Below are positions 13,820 to 20,913 of a stretch of DNA of 20,913 nt, in pieces (position 1 is the first letter of the stretch; every line of letters begins with the position of its first letter). Origin of the DNA: a virus. Under the pieces are notes generated by a model, which saw nothing but the letters and a program-made list of their open reading frames with translations, searched no databases and was not told the origin of the DNA. The position numbers and the translations under genes are program-made. Where the stretch lies: IMG/VR virus record IMGVR_UViG_3300021519_000090, positions 1 through 20,913 of that record; one strand, given 5' to 3'.

Positions 13820-14821
13820 TTAGGAGCGGAACTTGTGATAGAGGTCCGGCTTGTCTTTCGCCATGCGGGCGATGGCGGAGGCGCGATTTGCACAACCCGT
13901 GGAAAGCTGGGTGGCGATGAAGGTTTCGCCGTCTTCGATTGCTGTCGGAGCAGCGGCCTCGCCAGTCTTGACGAATCCCGTTGACAGTTTCGTGAATGTG
14001 TCGTTGGCGACTTTGAGCGCGGCCTTTTCGATCAGCGCGTTCATTTTCTCCTGAGCGGATTCATCGTCCTTTTTCTTGGCATCTTCCTCTTTCTTCTTGT
14101 CCTCGTCGCTTTTTTCAGCGGGCGGAGCTTCGAGCTTGGCGAGACGTTCCTCGATTGTGCTGCTGCCCTTGGCGGTGGCAACGGCCTTGTTGATCATATC
14201 GCCAATGGCGGTCAAGTCTTCGGGAGAGAGGGGCATAGATTCAGGTGGTGATTCGATTTCTTCAAACAATGAATTAGTCGCCGCCGGACTGTCCACGAGG
14301 TCAATGCTACCCAAACGCAAACAATTTGCAATAGCAATTTTCTTTCCGGTGGCATCCTTGCCCATCGTGTATGCACTTTGGAAGTCGATGGAGTTGCCGA
14401 ACTCGTCAGCGAAACGGGAGGCGATGCCCTCCACAAATGAGCGGTGCGGAGTGCCTTCGAGGAACCTCAAATCAGCGTAAACATTCGTTCCTTCCACGCG
14501 GAAATTGGAGTAACCGCCGAACGTGTCGCGCACGGTTTCGCCGTGGTCGAGTTTCGCTTTCACCTCGGAGCGCGAGTTGCCAGACTGCGCGACTTCCGCC
14601 AGTGTCTGCGCGGTGATGTAGATGGGGATTTTCTCCAGCTTCTCATGCGCGGCGTCGTCAGGATTGAACGGACGCAGCTTGCCGTTTTGCTCAACGCAGA
14701 AATGCCCCTTGGCCGGCCCTTCAGATATCACGAGCACGCTGTTGATGCCATCGCTGCCAACGGTCTGCTTGGCTTCAAACAGGGTAAAGAACTCTGAACG
14801 AATGATGTTTTTCTTTTTCAT
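13820..14821 (-). CDS. Prohead protease fused to scaffold
   Basis: 333 residues. A Shine-Dalgarno GGAGG is ten bases before the ATG. Residues about 1-190 resemble the caudoviral prohead protease: a His in VKAKLDHGETV (H93), a following FRVEGTNVYADLRFLEG block, and GSIDLVDSPAATNSLF around 171-186 where S172 sits at the catalytic serine position. From about 196 on it becomes a charged helical scaffold (a Lys/Glu/Asp run at 235-260, then KMNALIEKAALKVANDTFTKL), as in lambda C/Nu3 fusions. M196 could start an in-frame scaffold-only form, but no ribosome site precedes it. Confidence 0.7.
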   Translation of the reverse strand: MKKKNIIRSEFFTLFEAKQTVGSDGINSVLVISEGPAKGHFCVEQNGKLRPFNPDDAAHEKLEKIPIYITAQTLAEVAQSGNSRSEVKAKLDHGETVRDTFGGYSNFRVEGTNVYADLRFLEGTPHRSFVEGIASRFADEFGNSIDFQSAYTMGKDATGKKIAIANCLRLGSIDLVDSPAATNSLFEEIESPPESMPLSPEDLTAIGDMINKAVATAKGSSTIEERLAKLEAPPAEKSDEDKKKEEDAKKKDDESAQEKMNALIEKAALKVANDTFTKLSTGFVKTGEAAAPTAIEDGETFIATQLSTGCANRASAIARMAKDKPDLYHKFRS

Positions 14822-14827
14822 GATTTG

Positions 14828-15124
14828 TTATCCTCCGGTGGTGAGAACGGTTTCTGCTGTCGGGTTTGCGTTCAGAGCATGGAGCACGCTTTCTGCCACA
14901 TCTTTGATGTTTGGATCATCGGGATCATCATCTGCCAGCGCCGTTGTTATTTCCGCAGTGATGGCGGGCACGTCCTCACTGACGCCATGCTCCCAGAGTT
15001 GCACAAGCTGCGGATATTTTTCAGCGTCCAGGCCGTCAACCCAGTCGCCAAACTCAGACCAGCCGAGATTGGAAGCGACCTGGTATTGATTGCCGTCTTC
15101 GTCGAATTGGATGTAAAGACTCAT
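14828..15124 (-). CDS. Small acidic protein, possible partner of portal C-terminal domain
   Basis: 98 residues, very acidic (for example ADDDPDDPNIKDVAES near the C-terminus). The ATG overlaps the portal stop (ATGA). Pattern: a short strand (LYIQFDEDGNQY), a helix (DWVDGLDAEKYPQLVQLWEHG), a second helix. No known capsid or scaffold homology recognised. Immediately after a portal that ends in a nuclease-like domain, its size, charge and coupling recall immunity-type partner proteins that block a toxic domain in the producing cell; this is inference. A plain capsid-assembly accessory is the alternative. Confidence 0.6.
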   Translation of the reverse strand: MSLYIQFDEDGNQYQVASNLGWSEFGDWVDGLDAEKYPQLVQLWEHGVSEDVPAITAEITTALADDDPDDPNIKDVAESVLHALNANPTAETVLTTGG

Positions 15125-17340
15125 CGTGCGCCGGGTGGGAGTTTTCGCGTTGGAGTGTCGAACAAAGATTTCAATTCAGCAACATCCTTCACTTGATGCA
15201 TGCCGTTGAAACGAAATGAACCGTAACCTCTGCGGTAGTAGATTTTTCTTTTTGATTCATCGTGCTTGCCTTCACCCTTCGCATTAAATACGGCGGAATC
15301 GTCAATCACGACGGTGTGAATGGTGGCCTTGTTTTTACGCTCCCATGATTTCTTCCGAGCGATAGCATCGCCCTTCATGGTTATTTTACCGTTGCTGTTG
15401 GCAACAACGGTTTTCAATTCGATGCCATGCTTAACAACGCCGTTTGGTCCGGCAATAGCGATGTCAATAGGCTCGCCATCTGGGAAGGAGACTCCGCCAA
15501 GACTCTTCGCCATGCGCGGCTCGTTGTGCTCTTCGGCGTAGCGTTGGATGTGCTTATCAACCATCACATGCGCTGCTTTTGCCCTCTGTGATTTCTCACT
15601 CAGAGCGGGGACCGCTGTTTTGTTTGGCGTAGCTTTCGCAGGAGTTCGCGAAGCTGTCTTCGTGTCTTTTTTGGCGGGATCGCGCCCGCCACCACCGGGG
15701 CCAAATTCTCCATCCTTGGCTCTTGGGTGTTTGCCTTCGTCCCATTTTTCATCAAGGCGCGTCCGCAAATCATCAAGCCTGTCACTGAGTGATGCCAGCT
15801 TAGAATCTACGGGCTCACTTTTTTTTTGAGCCTCTTCGGGTTGATCTTTCGGCGTTGGATTCGGCCCCATCATCTGAATGTGAGGCATCACGTCCTGCCA
15901 TGTCATGGCAACGCCAGTGCTGTCTTTGATGCGTTGCGCGGTGCGGATAGCGCGCTCCATCTTGCTCTCCGCTTCGTATTCAAGCTCTTGATCCACGTCA
16001 TCCCAATATCGGCCTTCCTCTGCGCAAATGTCAGCCATGGAGCGGATGCCCTGAGCATTCTCTTTGAGGTTCGCGTCGGACTCGCGCCCCACGTCAACAG
16101 ACGAGCGAGCGGGGAACATCCATTGCCCCTTATCCCAGTTTTTCACATACGGGATTTCATCGCGCATGATGCCGGAAAGGAGCGCCTTATTTTTGATCTC
16201 GTCGAGCGCCGTACGTTGCAGCCACCGCTGCCCGATAGGGCCGTCCTCAAACGTGCGGCTCGCCCATTCGCCAATTAGTCGCGTGTAGGTGCCAGGGAGC
16301 CCCATCATGACGTAAACGAAGGGCAGCGGCAGGTTGAGCGCGCCCGCGATCTGCTGAAGCTTCACAATCATGAAGTCCATTTCTTGGGGCGATGGCGTCT
16401 TGCCCTCGATCATCTTCACTTCCATTCCCGGCTCGCCGTAGAGCACTTCACCGGCGGCCATCGGTTGCAGCCGTCCGCGTGTCACTGAGTTGCTTGGCTC
16501 ATCGAGGTAGTTCGTCGATGGCTGCGGAGCCATGCCGTTGGCTGTGTTGATCTGGCCGACTTTGAAACCTGCCCACTGAATTTTATTAAGCCATGCCTTT
16601 TCGATGCGGCGGAAGTCGGCGGCATCGTTCAATACCGCATGGAATGGCGTCTTGGCTTTGTATTCGTCAGAGCGAGTCACCGGGTTGAGGTGGCTGAAAT
16701 GTGAAGCAGGAACCTCGTCAACGAAAATGAACTGGCTGTTTACCGTCTGCTTGTAGATTCGGTATGCCACGGGAGCGCCGTTGGCGTCGATCACGACTCC
16801 GCGAATCACATGGTTGTTGCCGCTCACGACTTGACGCGGGTTGCCGATGTTTTCACCCTCCACGTTTTGAATCTGGAAGGTTCCGTCTGGGTGATGGTGA
16901 TGAATGATGCCGTGGTCGCCTTGCACGAGGCACCCACTCACTCCCATGTTCATCTGGTCAACGAAATGGAACCGGCGCGTTACATCCGATTTCTTTGCCC
17001 ACTTCTGCCAGAACTCGCGATAAAGCGCATTCTCCTTTCGGGTGCCGACCTGGGGAATGTATTGGAGATTCCCCACGACGTGCATCTTGAATCGGTCAAT
17101 GATGCTTTTGATGAACGAGGAATCTCGAGCCAGTTCCTCGGCTCGCTGGATCATCGCCACGCTTTCAAGCTGGTGAATGATGTTGTCAGGTCCGCGTAGA
17201 GGCTGCGGAGGCGGGCGCTCCCGTCCTGAGCGTGCGGCCTCGTAACTGAGCTTTGTTCGCTGCTCGCGTGCAGCAAGTCGGGCGCTCATCCACGCGGGGG
17301 AGATGATGCCGATTAAGCTGTCAATGCGGGTAGGATTCAT
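15121..17340 (-). CDS. Portal protein, lambda-type, with C-terminal nuclease-like extension
   Basis: 739 residues from ATG 17340 (overlapping the gpW-like stop, ATGA); the open frame upstream to 17409 is inside the other gene. Residues about 1-500 are a lambda-type portal (LARDSSFIKSIIDRFKMHVVG near 70-90, FEDGPIGQRWLQRTALDEI near 365). The family normally ends near 500-530. Residues 531-552 form a linker with WDEGKHPRAKDGEFGPGGG, a kind of W-HPR-GEFG segment that often joins phage head proteins to cargo domains. Residues about 575-735 have D626 in DIAIAG, then E641-L-K643 in HGIELKTVV, plus later strands and Lys/Arg, the D...ExK arrangement of PD-(D/E)XK nucleases. Role of the tail: unknown, possibly ejected with DNA. 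Confidence 0.8.
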   Translation of the reverse strand: MNPTRIDSLIGIISPAWMSARLAAREQRTKLSYEAARSGRERPPPQPLRGPDNIIHQLESVAMIQRAEELARDSSFIKSIIDRFKMHVVGNLQYIPQVGTRKENALYREFWQKWAKKSDVTRRFHFVDQMNMGVSGCLVQGDHGIIHHHHPDGTFQIQNVEGENIGNPRQVVSGNNHVIRGVVIDANGAPVAYRIYKQTVNSQFIFVDEVPASHFSHLNPVTRSDEYKAKTPFHAVLNDAADFRRIEKAWLNKIQWAGFKVGQINTANGMAPQPSTNYLDEPSNSVTRGRLQPMAAGEVLYGEPGMEVKMIEGKTPSPQEMDFMIVKLQQIAGALNLPLPFVYVMMGLPGTYTRLIGEWASRTFEDGPIGQRWLQRTALDEIKNKALLSGIMRDEIPYVKNWDKGQWMFPARSSVDVGRESDANLKENAQGIRSMADICAEEGRYWDDVDQELEYEAESKMERAIRTAQRIKDSTGVAMTWQDVMPHIQMMGPNPTPKDQPEEAQKKSEPVDSKLASLSDRLDDLRTRLDEKWDEGKHPRAKDGEFGPGGGGRDPAKKDTKTASRTPAKATPNKTAVPALSEKSQRAKAAHVMVDKHIQRYAEEHNEPRMAKSLGGVSFPDGEPIDIAIAGPNGVVKHGIELKTVVANSNGKITMKGDAIARKKSWERKNKATIHTVVIDDSAVFNAKGEGKHDESKRKIYYRRGYGSFRFNGMHQVKDVAELKSLFDTPTRKLPPGAR

Positions 17341-17597
17341 CCCTGTGAAAAGTCGGTGTAGTTCGACGCATAGCCGAGGTTTCCGTTTGCCGCGTTCTGT
17401 GCCTTCCACGCGATGGCGGCGGCGATGTTTGCAAGCTGGTCGTGCAGGTCGCGCTGCGTCGCCATAGCAACATTCCTGCCGTTCATGCTGTGAGACTGCC
17501 CTGCGCCTTCAATAGCCTTGATCTGCTGAAGGCACGAGGATTTCAACGCCTGAAGCGTCTCATCGTCCATCGTTCGATAGCGAGAATCAAGGGGCAT
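17337..17597 (-). CDS. Head-tail connector, gpW-like
   Basis: 86 residues. Two-helix pattern with a short beta turn (TLQALKSSCLQQIKAIEG, then MATQRDLHDQLANIAAAIAW) like the gpW family (lambda gpW is 68). Overlaps the portal start by ATGA, exactly as W precedes B in lambda. gpW-type proteins attach below the portal after packaging and help tail attachment. No obvious alternative reading. Confidence 0.7.
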   Translation of the reverse strand: MPLDSRYRTMDDETLQALKSSCLQQIKAIEGAGQSHSMNGRNVAMATQRDLHDQLANIAAAIAWKAQNAANGNLGYASNYTDFSQG

Positions 17598-17609
17598 TCA
17601 GGTGGCTGG

Positions 17610-18023
17610 TTATGCGTGCGCGCCGACTCCGCCGATGATGCCGAATGAAACCGTCGTCGTCGTGTTGGTCACGAAAAGGCAGGTGGTTTGATTCGCGGTG
17701 GAGATGTCGGCCAGAGGGCAAAGCATGCCAGGGGTAGCAGACTGGAAATGCGGAATACCGAGGCCGAGGGAATGCGTTCCGATGGCAAGATTTGGGTCAG
17801 AGGTGATCACCTGCAAATTTTGCCCAATGCCTGCGGTATTTCCAGCGATGCCGGCGACAGGAAGTTTTGTCGCATCATTGCCGTCCGCGAGCTTGTATGT
17901 GGCCGTGGCTGTGTCGAGAAAGACGGTCTGCCCGCCGTTTACTGCCGCCCCGGCCTTGCCGTTGAGTTTTACCGCCAAGGCGGAAGGGACAACGCTGCCC
18001 GCAGTGATAGATAGATCAGCCAT
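17610..18023 (-). CDS. Decoration or surface protein candidate with its own promoter
   Basis: 137 residues, Ala/Thr/Val/Gly-rich, strand-forming (SITAGSVVPSALAVKLNG, VFLDTATATYKLADGND, SFGIIGGVGAHA). Resembles DUF2190-like small capsid proteins and the 13407 gene in composition. Placement between the terminase and gpW-like genes is not the lambda order. A strong sigma70-like promoter ends about 8 bases before the ATG (-10 at 18037-18032), so the transcript would be leaderless or nearly so. A strong promoter fits a protein needed in many copies. It may be a cement protein. Confidence 0.55.
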   Translation of the reverse strand: MADLSITAGSVVPSALAVKLNGKAGAAVNGGQTVFLDTATATYKLADGNDATKLPVAGIAGNTAGIGQNLQVITSDPNLAIGTHSLGLGIPHFQSATPGMLCPLADISTANQTTCLFVTNTTTTVSFGIIGGVGAHA

Positions 18024-18031
18024 AGTGACTG

Positions 18032-18060
18032 ATTATTGCAAACAACTTGCATTAAGTCAA
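18032..18060 (-). promoter_or_regulatory. Sigma70-like promoter in the packaging operon
   Basis: On the minus strand: TTGACT (18060-18055), exactly 17 bases, AATAAT (18037-18032). Start of transcription expected around 18024-18026, so the ATG at 18023 would be leaderless or have only 1-3 leader bases. The box sequences match those of the plus-strand small RNA promoter (TTGACT, CATAAT). Confidence 0.75.
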
Positions 18061-18071
18061 TGCCGGGAAAA

Positions 18072-19868
18072 TTAACCCGTTGCCGCTGGCTGGGTGTCGT
18101 CGGACAGTTCAGACGGCACAATACCGAAAAGGGCAGCGAGCACCAAATTCATTTCTTCGCAGGCTCGAATATGGTCGTCAGCATAGACCTGGTGCCAGCC
18201 GGTTTCAGTCGCTCCGGTGCGTTTGTTGAGGACGGATTTCAGCACCCACGAGTTGAGCTGGCTGAGGTAATCAGTCTGTCTTTTATTCGTCCCTTCGAAC
18301 GTAATACCATGGATGTCGTCCGGCAGCTCCCACTTGCTACCCTGCCCGAGCAGCCGGTTGTATAGCGTGCTCCGCGCCCAATTTTTCGAGAAATGGAATC
18401 CCTCGCTGAACAGCGTCCCCTGCCGGTTCGTGCCGGTGAAAACGTCGATGAGGTCTTTTTTACCGAATGGCTTTTGAATCGCAGTGATGGCACCGGGGGC
18501 GCGGTGGTCGTAGTGCTTCCGCGATTCGTCGGCCATGAGCCAGAAATACCCATTTCGTGCGCAGATTTCCCGCACCTCCTTGCCCTCATGTCGGCAGTCA
18601 ACGCCCACGCGGCGGGGCAGGACGCCGTAGAGCCTGCGCGTTTCTTCCACCTCGCCCCACGTATTGCAACGCTGTGCCGCAACGAGCCTAGATGCCCCTT
18701 CCTTGCTCCATGCACGCACGACAACCCACATGTGCCGCCCGTTCTTCGATTGCACGTCAACGGCCATGAAACGGGCGTGCTCGTCGTCCCATCGGAAGGC
18801 GTCCGCCACGGAATAGCCGCCGGTAACGATGGCCTGGGTGCCTCCGCTGACACGATTCTCCCACGTCTGCGCGAGGCGTTTTACGATGAAATTTCGCAGC
18901 AAGGTCAAGTCTCCGGTCTTTTGCCGCTCAATGGCTTTGATCCAGCTCTCCACGATCACCTCCCAAGCGACCCACGGAGCCGCTAATTGCGACGCGGTGA
19001 AGCTGCGGTTGTCGGGGGATGCCGTTGGATTGCCGATGATGTAGGAGCCGCGCCGGTTCATCTCCATTCGATCCGTGAGGTTGTCGCGGATCTCACAGCC
19101 GCACCCTTCGTGCGGGCATTTGAATTTGACCGTCTTGCGCACCTCCTGAAAATTCCACGCCTTGCCTTCCGGCTTCGTGATGTCGTTAGCTTCCCACACC
19201 AGCACACGCGGCTTTTCATTCCATCGAGGTCTGACAAGCTTCCCGCACTCGGGGCAGCCAATGTGCCATTCCTCCTGTGTCCCCGCGTCAAACGCAAGCT
19301 GCTGCTCGCTGCCCTCGTCGCCAGCGGTCGAGGTGTTGAGAATTTTTCCGTCCCAAAATGCGGAGCACCGGTCGCGGGCTTGATCGTGCATGCCCTTATC
19401 CCACAAATGCAACTCGTCGTTGATGATGTATTTCGCGCTCTTGCCCTGCGTGTTTGATTCGTTCGCCCCGAGGAATTTCAGATACATGTGAGCGAGCGCC
19501 GCCTCGTCCTTTCGCTTTGCTGCGTGCGTATCCGGCCAGAGTGACCGGAGGGCGGGCATGGGGCGAACGCGCTTCAAAACTCGATCTTCCGCGAAGTCGT
19601 GTGCGTCGTCGTCGGTCTGGCAATAAACGAGGATGTTGCCGGGGGCGTGTCGGACGATGTAGGCCACGAACATCTCAGAAAGCAGGTTCTTTCCCATCTG
19701 CGCTGCCAGTTGCAACGTCACCTCTCGAATGCGCGGATCACAAAGCGCCGCCGCTGGCTCCGCTAGATACGGGCTGTTGTCGATGCGGAAGACGCCGGAG
19801 ATTGCAGCCTCGGGGCCGAGTTGGTAATGCTCTTCCGCGAAGTCGATCAATGGGGAACGCGGGATCAT
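18072..19868 (-). CDS. Terminase large subunit, GpA family
   Basis: 598 residues. The ATG overlaps the 45-codon gene stop (ATGA). ATPase domain: LAAQMGKN at 54-61 is a degenerate Walker A (family motif ends GKT/S; here Asn), YIINDE at 147-152 is Walker B, followed by a T-A-G coupling segment (NTSTAGDEGSE). Zinc-binding CPECG (205-209) and KCPHEGCGC (250-258). Nuclease part: FMAVDVQ with D371, GVDCRHEGKEV with D424. Typical of phage lambda-type terminases, which pump DNA into the prohead with ATP and cut at cos sites. The Asn in Walker A deserves notice. Confidence 0.9.
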   Translation of the reverse strand: MIPRSPLIDFAEEHYQLGPEAAISGVFRIDNSPYLAEPAAALCDPRIREVTLQLAAQMGKNLLSEMFVAYIVRHAPGNILVYCQTDDDAHDFAEDRVLKRVRPMPALRSLWPDTHAAKRKDEAALAHMYLKFLGANESNTQGKSAKYIINDELHLWDKGMHDQARDRCSAFWDGKILNTSTAGDEGSEQQLAFDAGTQEEWHIGCPECGKLVRPRWNEKPRVLVWEANDITKPEGKAWNFQEVRKTVKFKCPHEGCGCEIRDNLTDRMEMNRRGSYIIGNPTASPDNRSFTASQLAAPWVAWEVIVESWIKAIERQKTGDLTLLRNFIVKRLAQTWENRVSGGTQAIVTGGYSVADAFRWDDEHARFMAVDVQSKNGRHMWVVVRAWSKEGASRLVAAQRCNTWGEVEETRRLYGVLPRRVGVDCRHEGKEVREICARNGYFWLMADESRKHYDHRAPGAITAIQKPFGKKDLIDVFTGTNRQGTLFSEGFHFSKNWARSTLYNRLLGQGSKWELPDDIHGITFEGTNKRQTDYLSQLNSWVLKSVLNKRTGATETGWHQVYADDHIRACEEMNLVLAALFGIVPSELSDDTQPAATG

Positions 19869-20002
19869 TCAGACTCTTCGAGAAAGCCCTTCACCCGTTC
19901 ATTGAGTTGCGCCGCCGCTTCCCCGTTACGCTCATCGAGGTATTCCGCCACGTCGGACAATATCACTTTCGCGGCTTCGAGTTGCTGTTCAGGAGTGCTC
20001 AT
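19865..20002 (-). CDS. Short acidic helical protein (45 residues)
   Basis: Reads from ATG 20002 to TGA 19865: MSTPEQQLEAAKVIL, an amphipathic acidic helix that continues to DERNGEAAAQLNERV and FLEESE. Overlaps with the upstream stop (ATGA) and with the terminase start (ATGA), which supports translation. No domain. It may be a small terminase-associated protein or a coupling peptide. Confidence 0.6.
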   Translation of the reverse strand: MSTPEQQLEAAKVILSDVAEYLDERNGEAAAQLNERVKGFLEESE

Positions 20003-20220
20003 AGTTTTACGGTCTGGTTTATTTCAGGGAGCCCATACGGCTCCCAGTGATCGCCTTTGTCGATGATGTGCCAGCGTCGAACGCCTTCCGGTGTTTTCTG
20101 CGTGACCCTCGCGAACTCGTCATGCCTCATCCTCACACGCAGTTTGCCGGAGAGTCCCTTAATGGGCTTCATCCCTTGAATGCCGACAACAAACGGGATT
20201 CCTGCCATTCGATAGTTCAT
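19999..20220 (-). CDS. Hypothetical small protein in packaging operon
   Basis: 73 residues from ATG 20220 (MNYRMAGIPFVVGIQG), which overlaps the small terminase stop (ATGA). Contains LSGKLRVRMRHDEFARV and a Trp-rich end (RRWHIIDKGDHWEPYG). Charged, basic-leaning, no motif recognised. Between the two terminase genes, it could be a packaging helper, but nothing specific is visible. Confidence 0.6.
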   Translation of the reverse strand: MNYRMAGIPFVVGIQGMKPIKGLSGKLRVRMRHDEFARVTQKTPEGVRRWHIIDKGDHWEPYGLPEINQTVKL

Positions 20221-20913
20221 GGTGGTGGTGTTGGTTTCTGATTCATCGCCGCTTCGGCCAGCCACGAGGGTACAAGTCCCGCCCGTGTGCCGATGTCAAA
20301 TGCCAGCGCCTGCGATTCTCGAATGATTGGATCAATGATATGCGCCACGTCCCCCGGTTTTTCAAGCCCCACGATACGCGGCACGGCGGTGCGGATGGCG
20401 TCAGACAGCCCGACCTGATGCCACGCGAGGAATGCGCGGGCATGTTCTACGACTTCCTCACGGGGGATCAGCTCGCCAGCGTCCCGCTTTGCCATTTCGA
20501 TGTTCATCTCGTAGCGGAAAAGCTCCCGTGATCCTTTCAGCCATGCGTTCACCGCCTCGCGCCTATCCTCCGCTGTGGCCTCGTCGGATTCCAGTAATTC
20601 CATGAACTCCGCATGTGACGCGGCCTCGTATTCCTGGAGCCGTTTCAGCGCCGGACCAGCGCCGAGGCTTTTCAGTTCGCGCATGTCGAGCAGGTTTTTT
20701 ACCTTGGACTCGCGCTGCTTGCGGGGATTTTCTGCCAGCCACTTTAGGACGGTCGGAATGTGAGACGCCCCATTTCTGCGGAATCCGAGACAGCCTCCAT
20801 TTTTAGCCCGCTTGATTTCCGCCAAAGGAACGCCAGCCGCCGCCGCCGCTCCTGACAGCGTCGATTGCCATTCCGTCTGCACGGTCTTTTTAGTGTGGGG
20901 ACTACGTTTTTTC
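20217..20913 (-). CDS. Terminase small subunit (5' end uncertain, runs to window edge)
   Basis: The frame is open to the right edge, beyond a GTG at 20882, with basic residues before it (KKRSPHTKKT), so the true start is probably outside. From the GTG, 221 residues: an N-terminal winged-helix-like segment (SGAAAAAGVPLAEIKRAKN, then a second helix IPTVLKWLAENPR), a coiled helical middle (LKRLQEYEAASHAEFMELLESD, then a second long helix), and a C-terminal helix with a Pro-rich end. This layout fits lambda Nu1-like and related small terminases that recognise cos/pac DNA and recruit the large subunit. No cos site was seen inside the window. Confidence 0.65.
   Translation of the reverse strand, partial: KKRSPHTKKTVQTEWQSTLSGAAAAAGVPLAEIKRAKNGGCLGFRRNGASHIPTVLKWLAENPRKQRESKVKNLLDMRELKSLGAGPALKRLQEYEAASHAEFMELLESDEATAEDRREAVNAWLKGSRELFRYEMNIEMAKRDAGELIPREEVVEHARAFLAWHQVGLSDAIRTAVPRIVGLEKPGDVAHIIDPIIRESQALAFDIGTRAGLVPSWLAEAAMNQKPTPPP

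Noticed and set aside
14236-14821. Internal start for a separate scaffold protein at M196 of the protease
   Set aside because: Precedent exists in lambda Nu3, but no Shine-Dalgarno or other signal is visible before the Met codon at 14236, so it is not called.
18393-18986. Long plus-strand open frame inside the large terminase
   Set aside because: It is the complement of a well-supported GpA gene; the other long plus-strand frames are shadows for the same reason.
20883-20913. cos/pac site next to the small terminase gene
   Set aside because: Only 31 bases lie beyond the GTG and they read through in frame; any cos site would be outside the window.

Overview
The window is one side of a tailed-phage (siphovirus-type) genome or prophage: the DNA packaging, capsid and tail block. 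Every protein gene I accept is on the minus strand, so transcription runs from the right end to the left. The order is lambda-like: terminase small subunit, large GpA-type terminase, gpW-like connector, portal, protease/scaffold, decoration protein, major capsid protein, gpFI-like protein, head-tail joining and tail terminator candidates, tail tube candidate, tail-assembly chaperones with a frameshift, tape measure, distal tail proteins, fibre. Most neighbours overlap by ATGA or TAATG or sit within a few bases, as in a translationally coupled late operon. No integrase, repressor, lysis or replication gene is visible, so lysogeny cannot be judged. The host is not identifiable with confidence. 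Shine-Dalgarno sites are patchy and one gene appears almost leaderless. Some protein repeats are of a kind common in phages and large proteins of the Planctomycetes-Verrucomicrobia group, a weak hint only.

Right part (about 12.2-20.9 kb): packaging and head. A strong sigma70-like promoter (18032-18060) sits just before a small surface/decoration-like protein. The portal carries an extra C-terminal domain of about 160 residues after a linker; it looks like a PD-(D/E)XK-type nuclease fold and is followed at once by a small, very acidic gene. A Rho-independent terminator lies after the major capsid gene.

Middle (about 8.4-12.2 kb): head-tail joining and early tail genes, with a GT-A-like glycosyltransferase inserted among the joining genes. 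The tail chaperone pair has an A AAA AAG slippery heptamer in exactly the phase needed for a -1 shift into the downstream frame.

The stretch 6.78-8.41 kb does not belong to the standard tail order. It holds about 540 bases without a protein gene. Within this is a plus-strand unit consisting of a TTGACT-N17-CATAAT promoter, about 98 nt that fold into three hairpins, and a Rho-independent terminator. It also holds two exact 18-bp direct repeats and a divergent minus-strand promoter that drives four tiny genes, one with an AT-hook and a CxxC pair. A perfect terminator closes this unit. It has the form of a moron-like accessory cassette with a new structured small RNA.

Left part (1-6.76 kb): a basic tail-region protein, an Erv1/Alr-like thiol oxidase, a short tape measure, and several distal tail/receptor-binding proteins. 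The last is a fibre with a Sec signal peptide that runs off the left end.
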